Positions 30,315 through 36,804 of a DNA stretch of 36,804 nt are shown here, in pieces. Every line of letters begins with the position of its first letter. Position 1 is the stretch's first letter. The notes below the pieces were generated by a model, which was given only the letters and a program-made list of their open reading frames with translations, was not told where the DNA came from and ran no database searches. A program made the translations under genes and the position numbers. The DNA is from Mycolicibacterium brisbanense (lineage in GTDB: Bacteria; Actinomycetota; Actinomycetes; Mycobacteriales; Mycobacteriaceae). The stretch is taken from positions 1 through 36,804 of the forward strand of contig NZ_BCSX01000010.1 in assembly GCF_001570425.1 (NCBI RefSeq), given 5' to 3'.

Positions 30315-31211
30315 ATGCCTACCCATGTCGATATTCGCGAAGTCTGTCTGCGCGACGGATTACAGCTCGAGGATCCGATTCCGTTGTCGGCCAAGGTCGA
30401 ACTGCTGGCGGCCATCGTCGCCACCGGTGTTCGGGAGATCGAGGCGACCGCGTTCGTGTCCCCGTCCAAGGTGCCTGCCCTGGCCGACGCCCCCGAGTTC
30501 GCCGAAGCACTGGCGGCATATCCGGACGTGGAGTTCTCGGCCCTGGTCGCGAGCCCCAACGGGGCCAAACGCGCCATCGCCTCCGGGCTGCGCTCCATCG
30601 AGTACGTGGTGTCCGCCTCCGACGCCCACAGCCAGGCCAACGTGGGCCGGGGCACCGCCGAGGCCACTGCCGCCATCGCCGATGTCACCCGGGTCGCGCA
30701 CGACAGCGACGCCGCTGTCGAGGTCATCGTCGCGACGGCGTGGGACTGCCCATTCGACGGGCCGACCGCTCCGCAACGGGTGATCGACATCGTCACCGCG
30801 GCAGTCGAACTCGGCGTCGACCGCATCGCCATCGCCGACACCATCGGGACCACCACCCCGCGCCGGGTCACCTCGCTCATCGAGCAGATCCGCCCGATCG
30901 TCGGCGCCCTGCCCCTCGGCGCGCACTTCCACAACACCCGAGGCGCCGGCCTGGCCAGCGCCTACGCTGCGGTGCAGGCCGGCGTGACCCGACTCGATGC
31001 GTCGGTGGGTGGTCTCGGCGGCTGCCCGTTCGCTCCCGGCGCCACGGGCAACATCGCCACAGAAGACCTGGTGTACCTCTTGCGGGACAGCGATATCGGC
31101 GTCGACGTCGACCTGACCGCCGCGATCGAGGCCGCCAAAGTGGCCCAGCGGCTTGTCGGGCACGCCCTTCCCAGTGCGCTGTTGCGCGCGGGTGACCGGA
31201 TCCGGAACTGA
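30315..31211 (+). CDS. HMG-CoA lyase-like aldolase
   Basis: A 298-residue TIM-barrel lyase of the HMG-CoA lyase type. The active-site Arg13-Asp14 pair lies in LRDGLQ, metal ligands His204 and His206 in HFHNTRG, and the flexible-loop Cys237 in GLGGCPFAPGATGN. It cleaves a 3-hydroxy-3-substituted acyl-CoA to acetyl-CoA plus a keto acid. A GTG at 30309 overlaps the previous stop and is an alternative start; the ATG at 30315 has better spacing from the GAGGGGG upstream. The branched or keto substrate in this operon is unknown. Confidence 0.9.
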   Translation: MPTHVDIREVCLRDGLQLEDPIPLSAKVELLAAIVATGVREIEATAFVSPSKVPALADAPEFAEALAAYPDVEFSALVASPNGAKRAIASGLRSIEYVVSASDAHSQANVGRGTAEATAAIADVTRVAHDSDAAVEVIVATAWDCPFDGPTAPQRVIDIVTAAVELGVDRIAIADTIGTTTPRRVTSLIEQIRPIVGALPLGAHFHNTRGAGLASAYAAVQAGVTRLDASVGGLGGCPFAPGATGNIATEDLVYLLRDSDIGVDVDLTAAIEAAKVAQRLVGHALPSALLRAGDRIRN

Positions 31212-31221
31212 CGACGCCCGC

Positions 31222-31836
31222 ATGACGCCCGCCGAATCCCTCACCGCCAAGGGCCGCCAGACTCGTGGAGCCATCGAGCTGGCCGCCCGAAAGCTGTTCG
31301 CCGAAAGGGGTTTTCACGGGACCACGCTGGCAGACATCACCTCGGCGGCGGGGAAATCCTCGGCGGTGTTCTACCGGTACTTCGACGACAAGGAAGACCT
31401 GCTGGCGTCGCTGGCCGAATCGTTCCTGCACGACATTGTCACGCCGTCGGGCATGAGTGTGCCGCTGCCGGACTCGCCTCAGGACACCGACTACTTCACC
31501 ACCGTTGTCACGGGGTACTGGAATCTGTTCAAGCAGAACATCGGCATCATGATCGCGGTCGCGCAACTCGGTGCCACGCAACCACGATTCGCCGAGGTGC
31601 AGCATCAGTTCCGGCGTTTCGGCATGGACATGGTCGCCGAGTCGGTGCGCCACGCCGCCGCCCAAGGTTACGCGCAGGGCCTCAATCCCGAGCACATTGC
31701 CGCCGCGATCGCGCTGCTGTTCGAGAACTTCACCGTGGTGGTCGTCGGCAACCCGGGATCCGAACTGCAGATCAGCGATGAGGACGCCATCACGACCCTG
31801 TCGACGATCTGGAAGAAGACTCTGTACGGCTTCTGA
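31222..31836 (+). CDS. TetR-family transcriptional regulator (intra-operon)
   Basis: A 204-residue TetR regulator. The HTH spans about residues 13-60 with the recognition segment GKSSAVFYRYFDDKEDLLASL. The C-terminal domain resembles those of acyl-CoA-responsive TetR proteins of lipid catabolism only in general features. It lies in the middle of the operon, 10 bases after the lyase gene and 20 before the dehydrogenase gene. It is the likely repressor that binds the palindrome at 26769-26796. Confidence 0.9.
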   Translation: MTPAESLTAKGRQTRGAIELAARKLFAERGFHGTTLADITSAAGKSSAVFYRYFDDKEDLLASLAESFLHDIVTPSGMSVPLPDSPQDTDYFTTVVTGYWNLFKQNIGIMIAVAQLGATQPRFAEVQHQFRRFGMDMVAESVRHAAAQGYAQGLNPEHIAAAIALLFENFTVVVVGNPGSELQISDEDAITTLSTIWKKTLYGF

Positions 31837-31856
31837 GAGCAGAAAGAGGAATCAGA

Positions 31857-33149
31857 GTGGATTTCGCTCTACCAGAACACCTTCCAGGGCTGCTGGCCGA
31901 GATGGACGCCTTCATCGAAGCGGAGATCAAACCGCTCGAACAGCAGCATATGCAGTACTTCGACCGGCGCCGCGAGTTCGCCCGTACCGATCTGGACAAC
32001 GGCGGAGTGCCCTCCCGCGAGTGGGAGGACCTGCTCGATGAGATGCGCCGCCGCGCCGATGCGGCCGGGTGGCTGCGCTACGGGTTGCCCGGTGAGTTCG
32101 GTGGCCGCGATGGCACGAACCTCGACATGGCCGTCATCCGGGAACACCTGGCGCACAAGGGACTCGGCCTGCACAACGATCTACAGGACGAGTCGTCGAT
32201 CGTCGGCAACTTCCCGCAGGTCATCATGATGAGCCGATTCGGCACCGAAGCCCAGAAGAAAGAATGGGTCGAGGCGATGATCACCGGCGAGCGGTCGATG
32301 GCGTTCGGGCTCACCGAACCCGATCATGGCAGCGACGCGACCTGGTTGGAGACCACCGCGGTCAAAGACGGTGCCGGCTGGGTGATCAACGGCGCCAAGC
32401 GGTGGAACACCGGCGTGCACCGCGCCACGCACGATCTGATTTTCGCGCGGACGTCCGGCGAGCCCGGCCAAGCAGTAGGCATCACGACATTCCTGGTGCC
32501 CACCGACACACCGGGTTTCACCGTGCCCTACTACTGGTGGACCTTCAACATGCCCAGCGACCACGGTGAGGTGGTACTCAAGGACGTTCGGGTACCCGAT
32601 GACGCGGTACTCGGCGAGGTGGATCACGGCCTCGACGTGGCGCAGACCTTCTTGCACGAGAACAGAATTCGCCAGGCAGCCAGCAGCCTGGGCGCCGCCC
32701 AGTACTGTATCGACCGCGCCGCGGCCTACGCCGGTGAGCGCATCGTCTTCGGTAAGCCGCTGGCGGTGAACCAGGCTGTGCAGTGGCCGCTGGCCGAACT
32801 GCAGACCGAGGCACAGATGGTGCGACTGCTGGTCTACTACGCCGCCTGGCATCTCGACCGCGGTTCCCAATCTGCTCCTCACGTCCGCGGTGCCCAATCT
32901 GCTCCTCACGTCCGCGGTGCCCACATGGAGGTCTCCGACAAAGTGTCGATGGCCAATTACCGCGCAAACCGGTTGGTGTGCGAGGCCGCCGACCGAGCCA
33001 TGCAGATCCACGGCGGGATCGGCTACAGCCGCCACGAGCCGTTCGAACACATCTACCGGCATCACCGCCGCTATCGGATCACCGAGGGAGCCGAGGAGAT
33101 CCAGATCCGCCGCGTCGCGCAGCGCATGCTGAAGTTCGGGCGAAAGTGA
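31857..33149 (+). CDS. Acyl-CoA dehydrogenase family protein with internal repeat
   Basis: A 430-residue acyl-CoA dehydrogenase-fold protein. The flavin segment is AFGLTEPDHGSDATWLETTAV, and the C-terminus contains AMQIHGGIGYSRHEPFEHIYRHHRRYRITEGAEEIQIRRVAQRML. A tandem 27-bp repeat inserts QSAPHVRGA-type residues at about 335-356, between two C-terminal helices. The next two genes encode an APH kinase and a DUF6285-like protein. This trio matches LvaC-LvaA-LvaB of Pseudomonas, where the LvaC protein removes phosphate from 4-phosphoacyl-CoA. A GTG start at 31857 follows AAAGAGGA. Whether it oxidises or dephosphorylates is not settled by sequence. Confidence 0.9.
   Translation: MDFALPEHLPGLLAEMDAFIEAEIKPLEQQHMQYFDRRREFARTDLDNGGVPSREWEDLLDEMRRRADAAGWLRYGLPGEFGGRDGTNLDMAVIREHLAHKGLGLHNDLQDESSIVGNFPQVIMMSRFGTEAQKKEWVEAMITGERSMAFGLTEPDHGSDATWLETTAVKDGAGWVINGAKRWNTGVHRATHDLIFARTSGEPGQAVGITTFLVPTDTPGFTVPYYWWTFNMPSDHGEVVLKDVRVPDDAVLGEVDHGLDVAQTFLHENRIRQAASSLGAAQYCIDRAAAYAGERIVFGKPLAVNQAVQWPLAELQTEAQMVRLLVYYAAWHLDRGSQSAPHVRGAQSAPHVRGAHMEVSDKVSMANYRANRLVCEAADRAMQIHGGIGYSRHEPFEHIYRHHRRYRITEGAEEIQIRRVAQRMLKFGRK
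32859..32923 (+). repeat. 27-bp tandem repeat inside the acyl-CoA dehydrogenase gene
   Basis: Two full 27-bp units (32859-32885 and 32886-32912) differ at one base, and a third starts at 32913 and holds for 11 bases. The unit length is a multiple of three, so the frame is kept and the repeat encodes RGSQSAPHV-RGAQSAPHV-RGAH. The units include CAATCTGCTCCTCACGTC. Confidence 0.95.
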
Positions 33150-34102
33150 TCGACACCGCGGCCCTGGCCGCAGTGTTGGCACCCGAACTGGGCGACGTGA
33201 CCATCGAGGGCCTGCGAGAGCTCACCGGTGGCGCCAGCCGGACCACCTGGGCGTTCACCGCAAACGATCGGCCGCTGATCCTGCGTATCGGACCGCCCGA
33301 CGACGCGCACGCCGGCATGGAGTTGGAAGCCGCCGCGCTGCGCCGGGCAGCGGCCGCAGGCGCTCCCGTCCCACACATCCTGTCCGCTTCCAATTCGGTT
33401 GAGCCGCTCGGCAATCCGTTCCTCATCTGCGATTTCATCGACGGCGAGACCATCGTCCGCAAGATCGCGCGCACCCTGGACGACACATCGCGCCCGGCGC
33501 TGCTGGCCCAGTGCGCCCAGGCGCTCGCCCAGATCCACCGCGCCGACGCGCACGGGATCGGCCTGGCGGTATCCGACCCGCTCGCCGACTGGCGCCGGGA
33601 ACTCGACGAAATGGGCGACACGACAGCCACATTCGAGTGGGCGTTCCGCTGGCTGGAGCGTAACCGCCCGGCGCCGACGCGTCCCGTGTTGGTACACGGC
33701 GACTTCCGCATGGGCAACCTGATCGTGGACTCCAGCCCGGGAACACCCCGGCTGGCGGCCGTATTGGACTGGGAGCTCACCCATATCGGCGAGGCCGCCG
33801 ACGACCTGGCGTGGTTCTGCATCCGGGCCTGGCGGTTCGGCGCACCGAAGGAGTTGGCCGCAGGCGGGTTGGGCAGCATCGACGAGTTCGTCGGGGCCTA
33901 TCAGGCGGCCGGCGGCGCTGCCGTCGACCCGGACACCCTGCACTGGTGGTTGGTGCTGGCCACCCTGCGCTGGGGCGTCATCTGCCGTTACCAGTACGAA
34001 CGGCACCGCAGCGGTCAGAGTCGATCGGTGGAGCGGGCCGCGATCGGGCGTCGCGTCTGCGAAACCGAGTACGACCTCCTGACCCTTTTGGAGCAGACAT
34101 GA
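33146..34102 (+). CDS. APH-family phosphotransferase (LvaA-like 4-hydroxyacyl-CoA kinase)
   Basis: A 318-residue aminoglycoside-phosphotransferase-fold kinase. Catalytic loop VLVHGDFRMGNL holds Asp186 and Asn191; the metal-binding LDWE has Asp208. ACAD10/ACAD11-type kinase domains and bacterial LvaA share this pattern. LvaA phosphorylates the 4-hydroxyl of 4-hydroxyacyl-CoA. The GTG start at 33146 overlaps the dehydrogenase stop as GTGA, which suggests coupled translation. Drug resistance is unlikely given the catabolic neighbours. Confidence 0.88.
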   Translation: MIDTAALAAVLAPELGDVTIEGLRELTGGASRTTWAFTANDRPLILRIGPPDDAHAGMELEAAALRRAAAAGAPVPHILSASNSVEPLGNPFLICDFIDGETIVRKIARTLDDTSRPALLAQCAQALAQIHRADAHGIGLAVSDPLADWRRELDEMGDTTATFEWAFRWLERNRPAPTRPVLVHGDFRMGNLIVDSSPGTPRLAAVLDWELTHIGEAADDLAWFCIRAWRFGAPKELAAGGLGSIDEFVGAYQAAGGAAVDPDTLHWWLVLATLRWGVICRYQYERHRSGQSRSVERAAIGRRVCETEYDLLTLLEQT

Positions 34103-34452
34103 CCGGCCTGCATTACAAACCGACGGCGGCCGAACTGGTGGCTGCCGTCGCCGAGTTCTTGGAGACCGAGGTGCGCGACGGCACCGGACCCGACGGTCGG
34201 CACACCGACGCCGCAGCCCTCAAATTCCGCGCCCGCGTCGCCGCCAACGTTCTGCGCACCGTGGAACGTGAACTGCTCGACGACACCGCCGATGAGCCGT
34301 TGCGGGTGTTGCGGTCGCTCGGATTCGACGACGAAGCGCAGCTGGCGGCCGCGATCCGCGCCGGCGACTGCGGCGACGAGGTCGTGGCTGCGCTGCACGT
34401 TCTGGTCCGGCACCGGCTACGGGTGGCACACCCCGGCTACGAGCTGGAGTGA
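34099..34452 (+). CDS. DUF6285-like small protein (LvaB-like)
   Basis: A 117-residue, mostly helical protein starting GLHYKPTAAELVAAVAEFLETEVRD and carrying KFRARVAANVLRTVEREL, the pattern of small proteins found beside APH-type kinases. In Pseudomonas putida the equivalent small protein LvaB is needed for the LvaA kinase to act. The ATG overlaps the kinase stop as ATGA. It is the last gene of the operon; the convergent methyltransferase ends 5 bases away and no terminator hairpin is visible. Confidence 0.8.
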   Translation: MTGLHYKPTAAELVAAVAEFLETEVRDGTGPDGRHTDAAALKFRARVAANVLRTVERELLDDTADEPLRVLRSLGFDDEAQLAAAIRAGDCGDEVVAALHVLVRHRLRVAHPGYELE

Positions 34453-34457
34453 GCAGT

Positions 34458-35087
34458 TCAGAGCCGGCGCACCCGCGCCAAGAAGGCCGGTTCGTCGACC
34501 ATCGTGCCCGCCGCAACCCCGAACGCCTCGGCATGCGCCTCCCCGACCACACCGCGGTAAGTCGTGGTCTGTAGCGACTCGAGTTCCCAGCCCGTGCCGA
34601 ACGCGGAGCGGATGGTGTCCTCGCCGACCTGAGGACCGAAGCCCCGGCCTGCGTCGGACAGCGCCAGCACGTACACAAGCCCGCCGGGACGGCAGACACC
34701 GTGGAGGCTGCGCACGTATGCAGCGCGGTCGGCGTCGTCGAAAATGTGAAACAGCGCGCTGTCGATGACGGTCCGATACGTCGACGTGCCGGCGAGTCGG
34801 AGCGCGTCGCCCACCTCGAACCGCGCGTCGACGCCCCGGGCCGCGGCGTTGGCACGGGCCTGCTCGATGGCTCGAGGCGCGAAGTCCATGCCGAGGACGT
34901 CGTAGCCCAACCTGGCCAAAAGGATGGTGTGCTCGCCGGCACCGCACCCGATGTCGAGCACGGGACTGCTGATGGCGCCGGTGTGTTCGAGTTCGACGAT
35001 CGCCGGTTGCGGCTCGCCGATCACCCATGGCGCGGTGTTCGATGCGTACGCTTGGTCGAACCGGGACATGGTCGGTGTTTCGTCCAT
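34458..35087 (-). CDS. Class I SAM-dependent methyltransferase
   Basis: A 209-residue Rossmann-fold methyltransferase. Motif I is VLDIGCGAGEHT (residues 43-54), the acidic loop YDVLGMDFAPRAIEQAR follows, and FEVGDA lies near residue 92. The segment DSALFHIFDDADRAAYVRSLHGVCRPGGLVYVL is typical of the thiopurine/TehB-like branch. The substrate is unknown. An in-frame ATG at 35069 gives a shorter form that begins SRFDQAYA. The gene stands alone between convergent and divergent neighbours. Confidence 0.88.
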   Translation of the reverse strand: MDETPTMSRFDQAYASNTAPWVIGEPQPAIVELEHTGAISSPVLDIGCGAGEHTILLARLGYDVLGMDFAPRAIEQARANAAARGVDARFEVGDALRLAGTSTYRTVIDSALFHIFDDADRAAYVRSLHGVCRPGGLVYVLALSDAGRGFGPQVGEDTIRSAFGTGWELESLQTTTYRGVVGEAHAEAFGVAAGTMVDEPAFLARVRRL

Positions 35088-35207
35088 GTCACCCAGTGTT
35101 CAATCTCAATGGCACTTGAGGTCAATGGCGGTCCAGGAGAATGATGCGACCACCGGCCCACATCGTGTCCAGAATACGAACCGACAGCCGATCAGCACGG
35201 AGGCGCC

Positions 35208-35726
35208 ATGACCACCCTGCCGGACATCCTCGTCAACACCGCGGGCAGTTGGACGCTGGTCGCGGACCGGTCCTCGGTGACGTTCCGGAACAAGACCGCC
35301 TGGGGGCTGGCGACGGTCACCGGCCGGTTCTCCGAATTCAGCGGCGACGGCGTCGTCGGGGAAACAGTCACCGGGCGACTGGTGATCCGGGCCGCGTCGC
35401 TGCACACCGGCATCACCAAACGCGACAATCACCTGCGCTCGGCCGATTTCTTCGACGTCGACACCTACCCCGACATCGTGGTCGAGGTGACCGGATTCGA
35501 GTCCGCGGACGCGGGACGGGCGCTTCTGCGCGCGACGCTGACCGTCCGGGGCACATCGCAACCCATCGAATTGCCCGTCAGCGTGCAGGTTCTCGACGAC
35601 GGCACGGTACGGGTGTCGGGCGGCTGCACCGTGAATCGGAGCGAATTCGAGGTGTCGGGCAACATGCTCGGCATGGTCGGGCCGAAGACCGACATCTCGG
35701 CAGACCTGGTGTTCACCCGGGCCTGA
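35208..35726 (+). CDS. YceI-family protein
   Basis: A 172-residue lipocalin-like YceI protein with no signal peptide, so probably cytoplasmic. The fold pattern is visible: WTLVADRSSVTFRNKTAWGLATVTGRFSEFSGDG at the N-terminus, then LRSADFFDVDTYPDIVVEVTGFE and a final NRSEFEVSGNMLGMVGPKTDISADLVF. Family members bind isoprenoid or amphiphilic ligands; the ligand here is unknown. GGAGG lies a few bases before the ATG. Confidence 0.92.
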   Translation: MTTLPDILVNTAGSWTLVADRSSVTFRNKTAWGLATVTGRFSEFSGDGVVGETVTGRLVIRAASLHTGITKRDNHLRSADFFDVDTYPDIVVEVTGFESADAGRALLRATLTVRGTSQPIELPVSVQVLDDGTVRVSGGCTVNRSEFEVSGNMLGMVGPKTDISADLVFTRA

Positions 35727-35790
35727 ACGCGCACAGTCGAATTCACCGACTTGCCCGGCGGGCGCGGGCTCAGCCAGTAGCATCGCCAAC

Positions 35791-36189
35791 ATGGTCGGCC
35801 CCGCGCCGCTGCGCATCCTGGTGTACAGCGACAATCCGCGCACCCGCGAGCAGGTACGACTCGCGCTCGGCAAACGGATACACCCTGAATTGCCCGAATT
35901 GGAGTACGTCGACGTCGCGACCGCGCCGATGGTGATCGCACACATGGATGCGGGCGGATTCGACCTGGCCATCCTCGACGGCGAAGCCACCCCGGCCGGC
36001 GGCATGGGTATTGCCAAACAGCTCAAGGACGAGATCGCCGACTGCCCGCCGATTCTGGTACTCACCGGACGGCCTGACGACGCTTGGCTGGCCAGTTGGT
36101 CACGCGCCGAGGCGGCCGTTCCGCACCCGATCGACCCGATCCGTCTTGGTGATGCGGTGGTGTCCTTGCTGCGCACCCCGGCCAGGTAA
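35791..36189 (+). CDS. Degenerate receiver-domain protein (Rv3143-like)
   Basis: A 132-residue stand-alone receiver domain. Asp63 in LAILDGEATP sits where the phosphoacceptor would be, and Thr92 in LVLTGRPD is the switch residue. The usual Lys before the last conserved Pro is replaced: VPHPIDP has His112. The paired acidic residues at the start are reduced to Asp14 in YSDNPRTR. It has no output domain. Position just upstream of nuo matches Rv3143. It may act by protein contact rather than phosphorylation. Confidence 0.88.
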   Translation: MVGPAPLRILVYSDNPRTREQVRLALGKRIHPELPELEYVDVATAPMVIAHMDAGGFDLAILDGEATPAGGMGIAKQLKDEIADCPPILVLTGRPDDAWLASWSRAEAAVPHPIDPIRLGDAVVSLLRTPAR

Positions 36190-36261
36190 TCCGAACGCGA
36201 ATCAACCTGTAGCCGTTCGATATTCACAGCAGGGCTAGATGCGCCGTGGGGCGTCGGCGCG

Positions 36262-36278
36262 TTAGTAACCGATACTAA
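36262..36278. promoter_or_regulatory. Inverted repeat upstream of nuoA
   Basis: TTAGTA (36262-36267) and TACTAA (36273-36278) are perfect arms around ACCGA, 84 bases before the nuoA ATG, in otherwise G/C-rich DNA. TAGGCT (36311-36316) downstream is a possible -10 box, which would place the repeat near -55 and allow an activator or repressor role. GAGGAG (36345-36350) is the ribosome site. Confidence 0.45.
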
Positions 36279-36362
36279 TCAAAATGCGTGGCGCAGGCCG
36301 CAAAGCTCGCTAGGCTGTGGGTCAGCTCACATCGACAGCCCAGCGAGGAGCGTTCACGCGGC

Positions 36363-36731
36363 ATGAATCTGTACACGCCCATTCTGGTTCTCGGCGCGAT
36401 CGCGGCTGTATTCGCGGTCGGTTCGGTGGGGATCGCCCTCGTCATCGGGCCGCGGCGTTACAACCGGTCCAAACTCGAAGCGTACGAATGCGGTATCGAA
36501 CCGATGCCCCCGGGCGCGGCGGGCACCAGCGGTCAGCGGATGCCGATCCGGTACTACCTCACCGCGATGTTGTTCATCGTGTTCGACATCGAGATCGTGT
36601 TCCTCTACCCGTGGGCGGTCGCGTTCGACAAACTGGGCCTGTTTGCGCTGGTGGAGATGCTTTTGTTCATGCTCACGGTGTTCGTGGCGTACGCCTACGT
36701 ATGGCGGCGAGGGGGCCTGAATTGGGACTAG
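36363..36731 (+). CDS. nuoA: NADH-quinone oxidoreductase subunit A
   Basis: A 122-residue NuoA with three membrane helices (about 5-28, 61-82 and 90-112). The conserved loop between helices 1 and 2 has [12 protein letters not shown] with the family Cys, and helix 2 contains [15 protein letters not shown]. It belongs to the membrane arm of complex I. The ATG at 36363 follows GAGGAG by 12 bases. The open frame continues upstream to 36288 but without membrane character. It is the first gene of the nuo operon. Confidence 0.97.
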   Translation: MNLYTPILVLGAIAAVFAVGSVGIALVIGPRRYNRSKLEAYECGIEPMPPGAAGTSGQRMPIRYYLTAMLFIVFDIEIVFLYPWAVAFDKLGLFALVEMLLFMLTVFVAYAYVWRRGGLNWD

Positions 36732-36804
36732 AGGAACGGCTGCCCGGCGGCATCCTGCTCTCGACGGTCGAAGTGGTGGCCGGGTATGTGCGCAAGGGAT
36801 CGCT
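36722..36804 (+). CDS. nuoB: NADH-quinone oxidoreductase subunit B (partial)
   Basis: The first 27 codons of NuoB, cut by the window end: a TTG start followed by [20 protein letters not shown] and then YVRKGS, the usual mycobacterial NuoB N-terminus. NuoB carries iron-sulfur cluster N2 in complex I. The TTG at 36722 overlaps the nuoA 3' end by 10 bases; GGAGGGG upstream in nuoA serves as its ribosome site. Confidence 0.93.
   Translation, partial: MGLEERLPGGILLSTVEVVAGYVRKGS

Noticed and set aside
32859..32923. Possible CRISPR-like repeat
   Set aside because: The repeats are directly adjacent with no spacers and lie in frame inside a gene.
33146..34102. Aminoglycoside resistance gene
   Set aside because: The fold matches, but the catabolic neighbours and the LvaA/ACAD10-like pattern favour a hydroxyacyl-CoA kinase.

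Overview
The window comes from a fast-growing mycobacterium (Mycolicibacterium-like). The evidence is G+C-rich coding, gene order matching the M. tuberculosis blocks Rv3100c-Rv3106 (smpB, ftsX, ftsE, a Pro/Thr-rich membrane protein, an MscS protein, prfB, fprA) and Rv3137-Rv3145 (hisN, fadE24, fadE23, receiver protein, nuoA), MmpS/MmpL and antigen 85 proteins, and a tmRNA tag reading ADSNQRDYALAA.

Region 1 (1 to about 6213) is a genomic island whose left end lies outside the window. It sits against the 3' end of ssrA. It carries a tyrosine integrase, an excisionase-like protein and a P-loop replication-type protein in one leftward series, then a serine resolvase with a res-like repeat region and an unknown protein. 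Its cargo is a compact two-gene Pycsar-type anti-phage module: a class III nucleotide cyclase (pycC, minus strand) and a three-helix membrane effector (pycTM, plus strand). The pair is divergent around a tiny symmetric GCCTAGGC promoter that appears to make two nearly leaderless mRNAs. This is the most interesting system here.

Region 2 (6214-13117) is core genome: ssrA and smpB (ribosome rescue), ftsEX (cell division), two envelope proteins, prfB (release factor 2), and divergent fprA (ferredoxin reductase).

Region 3 (13135-17446) holds an mmpS-mmpL export pair of the MmpL4/5 coiled-coil type, a divergent TetR regulator with a palindrome between them, and a small membrane protein.

Region 4 (17470-22207) holds hisN, then a fadE24-fadE23 acyl-CoA dehydrogenase pair behind a near-perfect 28-bp palindrome, closed by two strong hairpins, and an antigen 85 mycolyltransferase.

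Region 5 (22208-34452) is accessory metabolism: a frameshifted flavin-dependent dehydrogenase/hydroxylase, a pfpI-MFS pair whose transporter has a fused winged-helix tail, and an eight-gene operon. The operon encodes a homogentisate-dioxygenase-like cupin, alpha/beta hydrolase, CaiB-type CoA transferase, HMG-CoA-lyase-like aldolase, TetR, acyl-CoA dehydrogenase, APH-type kinase and a DUF6285-like protein. The last three resemble the LvaC/LvaA/LvaB module that converts 4-hydroxyacyl-CoA to 3-hydroxyacyl-CoA, which suggests an uncharacterised catabolic route.

Region 6 (34458-36804) holds a methyltransferase, a YceI protein, a degenerate receiver protein, and the start of the nuo operon (nuoA, partial nuoB).
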